NCBI RefSeq assembly: GCF_022267325.1
Contig: NZ_JAIZBG010000001.1
Span: 3,468,501-3,532,500 of the forward strand
From: Leptospira sanjuanensis
Lineage (GTDB): Bacteria; Spirochaetota; Leptospiria; Leptospirales; Leptospiraceae
Direction: 5' to 3'
Length of the DNA stretch: 64,000 nt
Shown here piece by piece: positions 1-9,831 of this stretch. The notes under the pieces were generated by a model that saw only the letters and a list, made by a program, of their open reading frames with translations, made no database searches and was not told the origin of the DNA. How positions within the stretch are numbered: the stretch's first letter is position 1; every line of letters starts with the position of its first letter. A program made the translations under genes and the position numbers.

Positions 1-1992
1 GTAAACGCATCCGGACTAAACGACTTTGTCGATACGACTTTGGAAAAAATTCTCGAGCCGTTAAAAGGACATTCAATCAAAGTGGGAATCTCGGGAGTTT
101 GGACCGAAGCGAAGGTTCAATTTCTTGCATACGATATTCGAACCCGATATCCAGAATGGGAAATCGCGATTTGTCCCGCACTCACTGCGTCTTCTTCCAT
201 AGGAATGCACTTTATCGCACTGGATCAAATGAAGGAAATTCTGGGAGTAAAGATCTTTCCTTCCATCGGCGCATTCACTTCCTTTCTGAGCGGAACCGTT
301 CCCAATCTCGAAAAAAGAATCACACATTCCAGAATTTCATCGGATCATTTTCGATACGAAGAAGGATATAAGGTCGATGACACTGACGAAAAACTTCTTT
401 TGTATCTTTTCCGCGATTGCAAAGACGTAGAGTTTCGATGTTTGGACGGAGGTTTTTCGGGAAATGTCGTATTAAAATCGAAATCAATGGATCATATCGG
501 ACACAACCAGGTTCCTTCTGTGATCAAAATCGGACCGAGGGATTTGATCGCCAAAGAAAGAATTTCGTTCGAAAGAATCGAGGAAGTTCTCGGAAACAAC
601 GCACCTTCCATCGTGGACTTCGCCGAATTGGAAAACAGAGGTGCGATTAAATACCGTTATGCGGCCATGCTCGAAGGGAACGTTCGAACCTTCCAAAAAA
701 TGTTCGAAAACTCGGACGATATCCGTGAAATCGAGTCGATCTTAGACACGGTTTTCCTAAAACAACTCGGAAAACTCTACGAAGCGGCATCGCAGGAGAA
801 ATTAAATTTATTAGAATATTATGATTTTCAATCTAAATACGCGCCGAGCGTTCGCAAACGGGTCGAATCGATTCTCGGAAAATCCGCCGACGGTTCGACC
901 TTGGAGATAGAACCCGGCGTTTCCATACCGAATGTCTGTAAATTTTACGAGGAGGATTTGGTTTCTCTTAAGGAATATTCCGCGGTCGCTCATTACACTT
1001 CGTATGTTCACGGGGATTTAAACGGTGCGAACATTATTCTCGACGCACAAAACAACGTTTGGCTGATCGACTTCTTTCACACACACAAAGGACATATCCT
1101 GAAAGATCTGATCAAACTGGAAAACGACATTCTGTTTATTTTCACTAAAATAGAAACCGCGGAGGAATGGAAAGAAGCGATTCGATTGAGCGAAGAACTT
1201 TTAAAAATTCCGGATTTAGGCGTTGCGATTCCGTCACAGCCTCGCCAATTCTTCCGATATCCGAAAATTGCAAAAGCGTATTCGGCTATAGCACGTCTTC
1301 GATCGTATTATCCTTCTTTAATACAGATGGATAGAGATCCGTATCAACTCCACACGGGCGCGCTTCGTTACGCGATGCATACCCTATCCTTCGACGAATC
1401 GAACGAATGGCAAAAGAAATGGGCCTTGTATCACGGAAGCATTTGTATCGACTCAATCCGAGAATATATCGAACGATCCAAAACTCTTCGCATCGACTAC
1501 TTAAAATCAGATCGAAATAATTTTTCCCGAATCGGACTTACCATTCTTCCGGGAAGAAAGGACCGCGATCGGAATTTGAAAAACGATATAGCGACGATTC
1601 GAAAGGAAGGAATCACGCACGTTCTTTGTCTCTTAACGGAGAACGAGTTTTTGGAATACGGAGTCAAGGAATTACGAAAAGAATATCAAACGCACGGCTT
1701 AAACGTATATCATTGTCCGATCTTGGATCAGATGGCTCCTTTGATCGATCAAGCGATTCCTACTCTGCATTGGATGGACCAGGCTCTTTCCCAAAACGGA
1801 AAATTACTCATTCATTGCGTGGGCGGACTCGGACGTTCGGGAACGCTCGCGGCCGCTTATACGATCTGGAAAGAAAAACTCGGAGCCGAAGAAGCGATTT
1901 CGCTCGTTCGGGAATCCAGAAGCGCGAGGGCGATCGAATCGGGCATTCAGGAGGAATTCCTTTCAAACTTTGAAAAAAAATTCATACATTAG
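1..1992 (+). CDS. Isochorismatase-like / kinase-like / tyrosine phosphatase fusion (5' end outside window)
   Basis: The reading frame is open from base 1, so the gene starts left of the window; the first in-window start (TTG at 40) is probably internal. Residues are counted from base 1. About 1-100 resemble the second half of an isochorismatase-type cysteine hydrolase, but the position of the usual catalytic Cys reads T-E-A-K-V. About 140-390 look like an aminoglycoside-phosphotransferase or TCAD9-type kinase: glycine loop GGFSG, Lys in VIKIG, catalytic HGDLNGAN at 337-344 and a following IDF. About 520-650 are a dual-specificity/tyrosine phosphatase with the HCx5R loop at 605-612 (HCVGGLGR). 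It may both add and remove phosphate on one target. The kinase substrate is unknown, and the isochorismatase call rests on half a domain. Confidence 0.75.
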   Translation, partial: VNASGLNDFVDTTLEKILEPLKGHSIKVGISGVWTEAKVQFLAYDIRTRYPEWEIAICPALTASSSIGMHFIALDQMKEILGVKIFPSIGAFTSFLSGTVPNLEKRITHSRISSDHFRYEEGYKVDDTDEKLLLYLFRDCKDVEFRCLDGGFSGNVVLKSKSMDHIGHNQVPSVIKIGPRDLIAKERISFERIEEVLGNNAPSIVDFAELENRGAIKYRYAAMLEGNVRTFQKMFENSDDIREIESILDTVFLKQLGKLYEAASQEKLNLLEYYDFQSKYAPSVRKRVESILGKSADGSTLEIEPGVSIPNVCKFYEEDLVSLKEYSAVAHYTSYVHGDLNGANIILDAQNNVWLIDFFHTHKGHILKDLIKLENDILFIFTKIETAEEWKEAIRLSEELLKIPDLGVAIPSQPRQFFRYPKIAKAYSAIARLRSYYPSLIQMDRDPYQLHTGALRYAMHTLSFDESNEWQKKWALYHGSICIDSIREYIERSKTLRIDYLKSDRNNFSRIGLTILPGRKDRDRNLKNDIATIRKEGITHVLCLLTENEFLEYGVKELRKEYQTHGLNVYHCPILDQMAPLIDQAIPTLHWMDQALSQNGKLLIHCVGGLGRSGTLAAAYTIWKEKLGAEEAISLVRESRSARAIESGIQEEFLSNFEKKFIH

Positions 1993-2023
1993 GATATTCT
2001 AAATTTCTAAAAATAGGATCGAG

Positions 2024-4162
2024 CTAATCGCCTAAAACGGTGACCCCTTGCCAGTTTTCCGGAACTCCGAACCTACAGTTGTGTACGGATTTTTCGAGAT
2101 AAACCCTCGCGGCCTGATCGGCCCGGTTCTTTTCCAGGATACGGTTGAAAACGACGCAGGCTTCTTCGAAATGTTTTTCGCGAAACAGAAGTATTCCCCG
2201 TTCGAATTCCTCTCTCGTGTTCATATACGAATCGATCAGACTTTCGGGAAGTCCGTTGAACACTTCCAAAACCGTGTAAACGGTTCTCTGATCCCGTACT
2301 TGAATCCGATCCAAAACCCTGTAATAGTATTTGGAGGAATTTGTTAAACGAAATAAGGTCGAGTCCGTAATCAACAAAGAGGAATCGTACATCCTCGATA
2401 GTTGTCCGATTTTAGACACGACGTTGACCGAAGGAGATATGACCGTGCTCTCCATCCGCTCCGCTTCTCCGATCGTTCCGAGTAAAATCGGTCCCATATG
2501 AATTCCGCTTCCGGAGCGCACTGGATCTTTTCCGTTTGCAATTCTTTCCCGATTGAATTCTCTCAAAATACGCTGAATTTCCACCGCGCTTTCCAAAGCT
2601 TTTTCAGGTTCCGGCGGAAACAGGGCCAAAAAACCTTCGCCGAAATACTTGTCGATAAAACCGTCCCGTTCCCGGATCGCAGGTCCGACCTTTCCTAAAA
2701 AGGAATTGATGAATTCGAAATTCTCCTTTCCGCTCATCTTTTCGGAAAAATCGGAAAAGGTTCGAATCTCGTTGTAGAGAAGACTCATCTCCTCTTCCGC
2801 GATATCCCCGAGCTTAATGTCGAATACATCATGTTTATTTAATATTCTTAAGAGTTCCCTCGGAACGAACAATCCGTACGATGAATTTACCTTCTTTAAA
2901 CTTTCGGACATATCTTCCACCGCATCAAAGGCTAAAGAATATCTTTTTGCGAGAAGAAAGGCTTCCGAAAAAATCAAGGCGATCAATCCGAACGGTGCGA
3001 GAATGAAAGTCGGGATGATTCTTTTATTGTAAAAAATATCCTGGCTGTAGGCGAGAAAGATCGCGGACATTCCGATTAAAATCGCGATCGCTCCGGGCTT
3101 TTTCCGAAACAATGCAAGCAACAAAACGTAAAAACCCGCCGCAAAACAAAGGAATGTAAAAACATAATAATATTCGATTGTTCCGGTGAACAAAACCGGT
3201 TCCTGCGAAACAACGATTAAAGAAAAAATCGAAGCGACAAATACGATCCCGTAATGAATCTCTTTCTTCATTTCGTCCGGAAACAAAGCGCGCAAAAACG
3301 CGGTGGTGATCGGGGGGATCAAATAAAAACTCAGATATACGATTCTCATGTGAAGAAGATAGGAGAATCCGGGAAACAACACTTGAATCAGATTCTGCCC
3401 AGTCGTGATTTCTCGAAAGCAGAACACAAAACAAAGAACTCCGAAATACAGAAGAGCCGCGTCCTTCTTCCGTAAAAAATAAAGAGTAAAATGATACAAA
3501 GCCATCGCAATGAGAAAGCCCAAAACAAAAACGTCTACGGTCAATCTTCTTTCCCGCAAACGAATGATCTGATCCTCTTTGCCGAGAATCAATCGCGCGG
3601 TTAAACCGCCTCTCGCGTGATAATAATTGGAAATCGGAATTCGAATCTGAAATTCTTTCTTTTGGACTTGAAACGGAAGAATCTTTACGTTCCATTCCGG
3701 CGTGGAAGTGTCCGCGGTTTTACCTAGAATTCCATGCGATCCGATTTTAGTTGCGTCGATCCAAACCTCGTACGCGGTTTCGGATGTTTCCGCCAAAATC
3801 GCCAAACTGCCGATCGGATAATTTTCCGGAAGAACGACTTTTAAAAAGTAAGTCGCGATTCCCGTGCCGGGATAATTCTTTCCATCCGCGTCTTTGATCC
3901 GAGTCCAAGCCTTGGGAACGGGCATCGTTCGATTTTTTTCCGGCTCGACTTCCGATCGTTCCGCGAACTCGTTCCAGCGAAACGTCCAATCACCTTGCAA
4001 AGAAACGGGACCGTATTCTTCAAAATTCCAAGAACTCAGATCGATCACTCCGGAAGAAGCCGAAACAAACGGACGTTCCGATTCGATCGCACATCGATTG
4101 AATAGAAAACAAAAAAGAAGAAAAACAAAAACACGGCTTCGAATGAGATTGAACGAAATCAT
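2024..4162 (-). CDS. 7TM-DISM membrane protein with class III cyclase-like domain (copy 1)
   Basis: Membrane signalling protein of about 712 residues from the ATG at 4162; a GTG at 4186 would add 8. The N-terminus is a signal with a loose lipobox ending FNRC. An extracellular 7TMR-DISM-type sensor domain follows (about 40-200), then seven membrane helices (about 205-415), a class III adenylate/guanylate cyclase domain (about 455-640) and a short TPR-like tail. The first metal-binding Asp is Glu (YNEIRTF) and the second is also Glu (DKYFGEG), whereas the Thr and Asn of the other half-site remain (TVISPSVN), with the usual Arg replaced by Lys. It lies directly downstream of a close paralogue on the same strand. 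Cyclase activity is doubtful for a homodimer; the ligand is unknown. Confidence 0.85.
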   Translation of the reverse strand: MISFNLIRSRVFVFLLFCFLFNRCAIESERPFVSASSGVIDLSSWNFEEYGPVSLQGDWTFRWNEFAERSEVEPEKNRTMPVPKAWTRIKDADGKNYPGTGIATYFLKVVLPENYPIGSLAILAETSETAYEVWIDATKIGSHGILGKTADTSTPEWNVKILPFQVQKKEFQIRIPISNYYHARGGLTARLILGKEDQIIRLRERRLTVDVFVLGFLIAMALYHFTLYFLRKKDAALLYFGVLCFVFCFREITTGQNLIQVLFPGFSYLLHMRIVYLSFYLIPPITTAFLRALFPDEMKKEIHYGIVFVASIFSLIVVSQEPVLFTGTIEYYYVFTFLCFAAGFYVLLLALFRKKPGAIAILIGMSAIFLAYSQDIFYNKRIIPTFILAPFGLIALIFSEAFLLAKRYSLAFDAVEDMSESLKKVNSSYGLFVPRELLRILNKHDVFDIKLGDIAEEEMSLLYNEIRTFSDFSEKMSGKENFEFINSFLGKVGPAIRERDGFIDKYFGEGFLALFPPEPEKALESAVEIQRILREFNRERIANGKDPVRSGSGIHMGPILLGTIGEAERMESTVISPSVNVVSKIGQLSRMYDSSLLITDSTLFRLTNSSKYYYRVLDRIQVRDQRTVYTVLEVFNGLPESLIDSYMNTREEFERGILLFREKHFEEACVVFNRILEKNRADQAARVYLEKSVHNCRFGVPENWQGVTVLGD

Positions 4163-4237
4163 GGAGTCTTTTCTTAATTCTTTCACCCGATCTTTAACTC
4201 GGTCAAGTTGAATATTCGACTTCAGGGGTTCGTCGAT

Positions 4238-6352
4238 TTAGACTTCTAAGACGGTGACTCCGTCCCAGTTATTCGGTGAGCCGACTCTGCAATAATGAAT
4301 CGATTTTTCGAGATACCAGCGGGCCGGTTGATCTAATTTGTTCCTTTCCAAAACCCGATTGAAAATCACGCAGGCCTCTTCGAAATTTCTTTGTCTGAAA
4401 TTGGAAATTCCCCGTTCGAACTCCTCTTTCGTATCCATAAAAAGATTGAGAACGGAATCCGATTGTCCATTAAAAACTTCTAAAATCGTTACGACCGAGT
4501 TGTGGCCCTTCAATTGAATCCGATCCAAGACTCGCATGGAATATCGTTCCGGTTTTTCCAAACCGAACAAAACGTGATCCGTAATCAAAATGGAAGAATC
4601 GAACATACGGCAAAGTTGCCCGACCCGTGTCGCGAGAGTAACCGAAGGAGAAATCACCGCGCCTTCCATACGCTCCGATTCACCGATCGTACCGAGAAGA
4701 ATCGGTCCTTTGTGTAGCCCGGTTCCAACGCGCACGGCTTCCTTTCCTTTTCCGATCCGATAGATATTAATTTCTTTTAATATATTTTGAATTTCGACGG
4801 CGCTTTCCAACGCGTCTTCGGCTTTTTGCGAGAATAGAGAAAGGAAGGCGTCGCCGAAATACTTGTCGATAAAACCGTTCTTATCGCGGATCAAAGGACC
4901 CACTTTTCCGAGATACGAATTGATGAACTCGAAGTTCTCCTTTGCCGAAGACTGATCCCCGAGAAACTGCGCGGTTCGGATTTCGTTGTATAGGATCGTC
5001 ATCTCTTCTTCCGCGACGTCCCCGAGTTTAACGTCGATAAAGTTGTGTTCGTTCAGAATTTTGAGAAATTCCCTCGGAACGAAAAGACCGTAGGAAGTAT
5101 TCGTTTTGTTAAGCGACTTTGTGAGATCCACGATCGCACCGAAGGCCTGGGAATAACGAATCGCCAGTAGATACGCCTGCGAAAAAACCATCGCTAAAAG
5201 TCCGATCGGAGAGAAATAACCCGTGTTGATGATTCTTTTGTTGTAAAGAGTGTCCTGAAAAAAAACCGCAAAAAATACGAGCAAGCCGCTCAGAAGGAGA
5301 AGCGCTCCGCTTTTTTTCTTTAGAATCGAGGCGACCAGAATGTAAAATCCGTAAAAGAACACGGCAAACGTAAAGATATAATACGCGTCGATCGTCGCAG
5401 TAAAAAACAGAGGAGGAGTGATCGCGACGATGGCTGCGGACAAACCTCCGAAAATTAGAATTCCGTAATATAAATATGAATTAAACTCGGACGGAAATAA
5501 GGAACGAAAGAAAGCGGCAAAAACGGGAACCGCCAAATAAAAAGAAAGATAAACGAACTTCGAGTGAATCGAATAGTCCAGGCCGGGCAGCAAAACCTGA
5601 ATCAGATTTTCTCCAGTACTCGCGGAACGAAAACAATAAATCAGACAAAGAATACCGAAATAAAGAACCGATTTTTCATCCTGTCTCAAAAGAAACAGCG
5701 TAAGATGATAGAGCCCCATGATCGCGAGACTTCCGAAAACGAAAACTTCGAGCGTTAATCTTTTTTCGCGGATCGATTGAATCGCCGAACTCTTTCCGAT
5801 CAAGAATTTTCCTGTCAACCCGCCCCGTGCATGATGAAAATTGGATATTAGAATTTTCAAAACCGGTTCTTTTTCAGTGTTGTAAAAGGAAAAAATCTTT
5901 TTGTTCCATTCCGGCCGGGAAGTTTCTGAACTGATTCCGACATCTCCGATTTTTCCTAACTTTTGAGAACCGAGATAAACCTCGTATGCGGTTTCCGAAA
6001 TATCGGCTTGCAACGCGAGTTCCTGATTCACAAGAGAATCCGGCAGTCGGATTTTCAAAAAATAAGTCGCATATCCCAAGGAAGGAAAATTCTTTCCTTC
6101 CTCGTCCGTCAGCTTGATCCAAGATTTCGGTACGGAAGCAAAGGAAGAATTCTGCGGCCACGATTCCGAAGAAAAGGTTTTCCATAAAAAACGGAATTCT
6201 CCTTCGAGAAGAGCCGGTCCGTTCTTTTCAAAGTCCCAGTCCCGAAGGTCTAAAATTCCTTTTTCCGCTTTTGGAAACGGTACGGGTAGAATCCAATCGC
6301 AGGAGCAAAACGTAAAACAAAGAAATAAAACGAATAAGCGCAGAACGTTCAT
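4238..6352 (-). CDS. 7TM-DISM membrane protein with class III cyclase-like domain (copy 2)
   Basis: Tandem paralogue of the next gene, with the same order: signal peptide or loose lipobox (CFTFCSC), extracellular DISM-type domain, seven membrane helices (about 205-415), cyclase domain (about 460-640) and TPR-like tail. Here the second metal Asp is kept (DKYFGDA), the first is Glu (YNEIRTA), and the partner half-site has lost its Thr and Asn (AVISPSVT), though the Arg (ATR) remains. This is the mirror image of the losses in copy 1. The 75-base gap suggests both genes are transcribed together, this one first. The start is the ATG at 6352. The family is clear; nucleotide specificity and activity are not. 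Confidence 0.85.
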   Translation of the reverse strand: MNVLRLFVLFLCFTFCSCDWILPVPFPKAEKGILDLRDWDFEKNGPALLEGEFRFLWKTFSSESWPQNSSFASVPKSWIKLTDEEGKNFPSLGYATYFLKIRLPDSLVNQELALQADISETAYEVYLGSQKLGKIGDVGISSETSRPEWNKKIFSFYNTEKEPVLKILISNFHHARGGLTGKFLIGKSSAIQSIREKRLTLEVFVFGSLAIMGLYHLTLFLLRQDEKSVLYFGILCLIYCFRSASTGENLIQVLLPGLDYSIHSKFVYLSFYLAVPVFAAFFRSLFPSEFNSYLYYGILIFGGLSAAIVAITPPLFFTATIDAYYIFTFAVFFYGFYILVASILKKKSGALLLLSGLLVFFAVFFQDTLYNKRIINTGYFSPIGLLAMVFSQAYLLAIRYSQAFGAIVDLTKSLNKTNTSYGLFVPREFLKILNEHNFIDVKLGDVAEEEMTILYNEIRTAQFLGDQSSAKENFEFINSYLGKVGPLIRDKNGFIDKYFGDAFLSLFSQKAEDALESAVEIQNILKEINIYRIGKGKEAVRVGTGLHKGPILLGTIGESERMEGAVISPSVTLATRVGQLCRMFDSSILITDHVLFGLEKPERYSMRVLDRIQLKGHNSVVTILEVFNGQSDSVLNLFMDTKEEFERGISNFRQRNFEEACVIFNRVLERNKLDQPARWYLEKSIHYCRVGSPNNWDGVTVLEV

Positions 6353-6530
6353 GTAGAATCCGGAACCTATTCGAGATTATGCTTTGTTAAACGAAGAGGT
6401 CAATGAATATTCAAACTACTTAAATCAATTTCGGTTTTTGCGGAATCCGAATCGGCCGCTCCGTTATACGAATCGAAGAAAACAAAGAACATTCTTTACA
6501 AGAATTTCGGAATCGATTGTTGTTCATTCA

Positions 6531-7832
6531 ATGAAACGTCCTCTTTTTTCGATCTTAATTCTTTTTAATTTCGCCGTATCCGGAATCGAACCGGAAAAAT
6601 TCTCCGCGATTCAAAAACGTTTTTTAGAGGAATCCAAAAAGAACAATCTCCCGTTCGAATTCGAGTTCGGCAGCGGAGAAGAATCCTGCAAAAACGATTT
6701 CAACAAAGACGGAATCGAGGATCTCGCGATGACCATGCGCGTCAAACCGGGGGATTCTTTGGATAGTCCCGCAATGGATCAAAACGGATTTTTAGCGATC
6801 GCGCTCGGAGATGTGAACGGAAGTTATCGATTCGATTCCATGATTCCGATGATTCCTTGTAATTCCTGCGGAGGAGTTTACGGAAGACCGGACGTAACTC
6901 TGGAATGTGGAAACGGAAAGATCAAGATCAGTTCGTACGGAGGTTCTAATTGGAGATGGTCGAACTCGGAAACGATCCGATGGAAGTCATCCGGTTGGGA
7001 ATGGATCGGAACCGATACGCATAGTTATCATACTTCGTTTGGAGACGGATTGCGTTCGTCCTTCAACCGGATCAATCTAGATTCCACACGAAGTTATGAA
7101 GGTAGAATGGAATCGGAACAGGAATCCGTTCCTCCAAAAGCGGAAGTTCGGTTTAAAAAAATCGTTTCCGCTTCGACCAAACAAAAACTTTCCATCGATG
7201 AATCCTGGGATTCGTTGCCCGTTCTTCCGTTTGAAATCCAAGATAAAAGTTGGATGACCGCAAAAAACAAAGATTGGAAAGGACCGCAGGATCTTTCGTT
7301 CCGAATTCGATCCGCTTGGAATTCCGATTCGCTCGGACTACAAATTTCGGTTCGAGACGATAAGATTCAATTCTGCAAAACGAAATCGGAGGACTGCGAC
7401 GCGATCGAAATCGTTTTGGACCCCGACTCGAGTCTTTTGGATTTCGATACGAATTCGGGAGTTCGCAAAAGACTCGGTTCCCAAGCCGCAATCGTTTCCT
7501 TAGGTTTATCGGAAGAAAAGAAAGTCCGTATCCGACTGAATCGGAAAGAAAATCCCAAGAGCGGAATCGAAACGAAACTCATTTTGACAAACGACGGTTA
7601 TTCGATCCTTTGCCGAATTCCGTGGACGGTTTTCGGAAAAGAAAACGTTTCTCGATTCCGAAACGGATTTAAGTTTTTGGCGAGCGTTACCGTTCAGGAT
7701 TGGGACGATGAATCCAAGCCGATCCAACGATTGTCGACTTCTACGATCAAGGGAAGCGATCCTTATACTTTGGGAGAACTGGAATTGATTCCGGAAAAAT
7801 ATTCTCTCGGCCCTTGGAAACAGGAGAATTAG
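6531..7832 (+). CDS. Exported protein with C-terminal CBM9-like sugar-binding domain
   Basis: The ATG at 6531 is chosen because a hydrophobic signal sequence follows at once (MKRPLFSILILFNFAVSG); an upstream TTG at 6384 would place 49 charged residues before it. About 433 residues. The N-terminal half has a Ca-loop-like D-F-N-K-D-G-I-E-D stretch and a Cys pair (PCNSC). The C-terminal 190 residues match the pattern of carbohydrate-binding module family 9/DOMON-like domains: a repeated beta-sandwich with bulky aromatic residues (SAWNSDSLGLQISVRDD, then CRIPWTVFG). A surface or periplasmic glycan-binding role is inference. No strong ribosome site is visible. Confidence 0.65.
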   Translation: MKRPLFSILILFNFAVSGIEPEKFSAIQKRFLEESKKNNLPFEFEFGSGEESCKNDFNKDGIEDLAMTMRVKPGDSLDSPAMDQNGFLAIALGDVNGSYRFDSMIPMIPCNSCGGVYGRPDVTLECGNGKIKISSYGGSNWRWSNSETIRWKSSGWEWIGTDTHSYHTSFGDGLRSSFNRINLDSTRSYEGRMESEQESVPPKAEVRFKKIVSASTKQKLSIDESWDSLPVLPFEIQDKSWMTAKNKDWKGPQDLSFRIRSAWNSDSLGLQISVRDDKIQFCKTKSEDCDAIEIVLDPDSSLLDFDTNSGVRKRLGSQAAIVSLGLSEEKKVRIRLNRKENPKSGIETKLILTNDGYSILCRIPWTVFGKENVSRFRNGFKFLASVTVQDWDDESKPIQRLSTSTIKGSDPYTLGELELIPEKYSLGPWKQEN

Positions 7833-8172
7833 AAAAGAGCAATATTGAAAAAACTTTTTCATCTTAAAGATTTCATTTTATAATTACGTTGAAAATTATT
7901 TAGCATATAAAACTTTCCAAATTCAAGATATACTGATATACTCGAATTCATTTTCTGAATCCTATTCTATATTCGACCTCTTTATAAACCCTCTCCTTTT
8001 CCTGACTTCCTTCAACATACGGAATTATAGAAATAAATATTTTTGCGATAATATGATTTGCAAATAATCACAAAAAGGTTTGACTTTTTTTGATAAACCT
8101 CCCCATCGTGCCCAAAGTAAGTTCGGCGAATTTTTTTATTGGCCTTACTGAAACTATTTAGGAGAATTTTCA
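7833..8172. other. A+T-rich intergenic region (340 bp)
   Basis: No gene is supported here. The stretch is very A+T-rich and holds a short hairpin at 7846-7859 just after the upstream gene and an inverted pair AGGTTT/AAACCT at 8077-8100. A TTGACT hexamer at 8080-8085 lacks a convincing -10 at normal spacing. The ribosome site AGGAG precedes the ATG at 8173. It probably contains the promoter of the downstream lipoprotein gene, which I cannot place exactly. Confidence 0.4.
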
Positions 8173-8913
8173 ATGAAGAAGAATATTATGAAATTTGCAG
8201 CTGTAATCGCACTAACTGTTGCCTTTGCAGCTTGTAAAAAAGATGATAAGGATGATACTATAGTTACTACAGGTTTGCTTTATCTACTAGACCAGACGAG
8301 CGGAAACTGTGCATCCATCACTAAGACGAATGCTACCCAGTACACCGTAAATTTATCTTCGATTCCGAAAGGAGGCTGTAACCAGGCGACGATACTTGGA
8401 AGCGATCTTACTTCAAGAAAGGCGATTCTAAGCGCACAGTATGACGGAGCTATCGCGATTGCGAATTCCATCGGTTGCTCTGCGGCTGCGATTACCACGC
8501 TTACAAACGCAAAAAACACCGCTATCAACGCGATAACGCAAACAACGTTCGACACATCCGTTTCGACTTCGCGTTACACTCCGATTGGAGATTTGCGAAC
8601 GGAGATGATGCCCTTATTCACAAGCGGAAACCCTGCGTATACGGAAAGCGAAGTGATGGGCCTCAATCGTCTGACTGTAGATCAAACTATCACAGCACAA
8701 TATGTTCTAATTGCAATCAATACGGCCGGCTTAGAAGCATCTTGTTTAACTGCTTTCAACAGCAAAAGAACTACTGATTTCAAGGGCTTTTTCCAAGTTG
8801 ACCCAAATGCAAATTCAAAAGCCACAGTAACAGGAATCGGATTTGGATTCTGCTCCTACGGAACGGCTGTTCCCGCAAATCAGAAATGTGCATCTCTGAA
8901 CGAGCAATTCTAA
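8173..8913 (+). CDS. Putative lipoprotein, unknown function
   Basis: About 246 residues from an ATG preceded by AGGAG. The signal peptide ends in a good lipobox (AFAAC, Cys 20), followed by a charged KKDDKDD tether. The rest is Ser/Thr/Ala-rich with five further Cys residues and no domain I recognise. Alanine-rich helical stretches around residues 95-120 contain repeated A-I-T/N-A-I patterns. It stands alone, with a long A+T-rich leader and a strong terminator directly after it. A surface or periplasmic location is likely; function unknown. Confidence 0.75.
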   Translation: MKKNIMKFAAVIALTVAFAACKKDDKDDTIVTTGLLYLLDQTSGNCASITKTNATQYTVNLSSIPKGGCNQATILGSDLTSRKAILSAQYDGAIAIANSIGCSAAAITTLTNAKNTAINAITQTTFDTSVSTSRYTPIGDLRTEMMPLFTSGNPAYTESEVMGLNRLTVDQTITAQYVLIAINTAGLEASCLTAFNSKRTTDFKGFFQVDPNANSKATVTGIGFGFCSYGTAVPANQKCASLNEQF

Positions 8914-8934
8914 GCTTACTTAGATTGTTCATCT

Positions 8935-8975
8935 ACAAAACAAGTCGTCCCCAGGGACGACTTGTTTTGTAATTT
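8935..8975 (+). terminator. Intrinsic terminator
   Basis: A perfect 16-bp stem (8935-8950 pairing with 8955-8970) with a CCAG loop, ending in a T-rich run. It lies 22 bases after the lipoprotein stop codon. It also excludes a TTG start at 8962 for the next gene, because that codon is inside the stem. Confidence 0.9.
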
Positions 8976-8994
8976 TGAAAAACGGTTAATATCG

Positions 8995-9678
8995 ATGAAA
9001 TGCCGGACAATTTTCTTTATTTTTTTGATGCAATTTCTATCTTTTTTTTATGGTTGCAAATCCCCGTTCGAAGTCACGTCGCACGATCAAAACAAAGACG
9101 GACAAATCGACAATCGACTTTATACAAAGACGGATTCCAAGATCTCGATCTTTATGGAAACGTTCGAAAGACAAAAAAAAATGCCGGATGATTGGATGTG
9201 GTTGAAGATGGATTCGAAAGACCCAAAATCTTTTCAAACTTTTTACAACGAAATCGCTTCCAAAGACCCAAATAAAATCGATATTAAAATTTGGTTCGGA
9301 CCCGATAACATAAAATTAATCGAGAAGGACGATAAGGATTCAGACGGTTTTTTTGAAACGACTCAATACTTTAACCGCTTCGCAAAACCGAAGATTAATT
9401 CTGGAATTATCGCTCGAATTGAAATCGATTCCGATCGAGACGGAAAACCCGACATTTGGATTTATCCAATGAAACGAATGGAATTAGATACGAATCAAGA
9501 CGGAGTTCCCGATCAATTTTCCACGGATAACGAGCAAATCGGCCAAATCTTAAAAACGGGAAAATTACCGATCGACTTCAAGCGAACATCCATTCTTCCT
9601 TCAAGTAGATCCTGGGGACTTCATCCCGAATTGATTCAAGACGAAACCTTAAAAGCAGTAATCCCTTTCTCTCTTTAA
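8995..9678 (+). CDS. Putative lipoprotein with thrombospondin-type-3-like Ca-binding repeats
   Basis: The ATG at 8995 starts a lipoprotein signal (MKCRTIFFIFLMQFLSFFYGC), with the lipid-bearing Cys in FFYGC. About 228 residues. Four acidic loops of D-x-[ND]-x-D-G type occur: DQNKDGQID, DKDSDGFFE, DSDRDGKPD and DTNQDGVPD. These match calcium-binding thrombospondin type 3 or dockerin-like motifs, so a Ca-stabilised surface protein is likely. Function unknown. It follows a strong terminator, so it needs its own promoter within a short interval. Confidence 0.75.
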   Translation: MKCRTIFFIFLMQFLSFFYGCKSPFEVTSHDQNKDGQIDNRLYTKTDSKISIFMETFERQKKMPDDWMWLKMDSKDPKSFQTFYNEIASKDPNKIDIKIWFGPDNIKLIEKDDKDSDGFFETTQYFNRFAKPKINSGIIARIEIDSDRDGKPDIWIYPMKRMELDTNQDGVPDQFSTDNEQIGQILKTGKLPIDFKRTSILPSSRSWGLHPELIQDETLKAVIPFSL

Positions 9679-9831
9679 ATTTTTATAATGGAAAAGCATT
9701 CACTTTTTATTGTATTCGAATTCGCTCCTCAATATCGACCGATTCGAGACGTCAGTGAAGAAGTCAAATATTCATCCGCCCCTCATCGAAATTCAGAGGA
9801 CTTGCGAACACTGAAAAATAAACGAAAAACG

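Noticed and set aside
3024..3695. 223-codon open frame inside the copy 1 cyclase gene
   Set aside because: Same strand, different frame, within the membrane domain; low-complexity Arg/Ser/Phe content.
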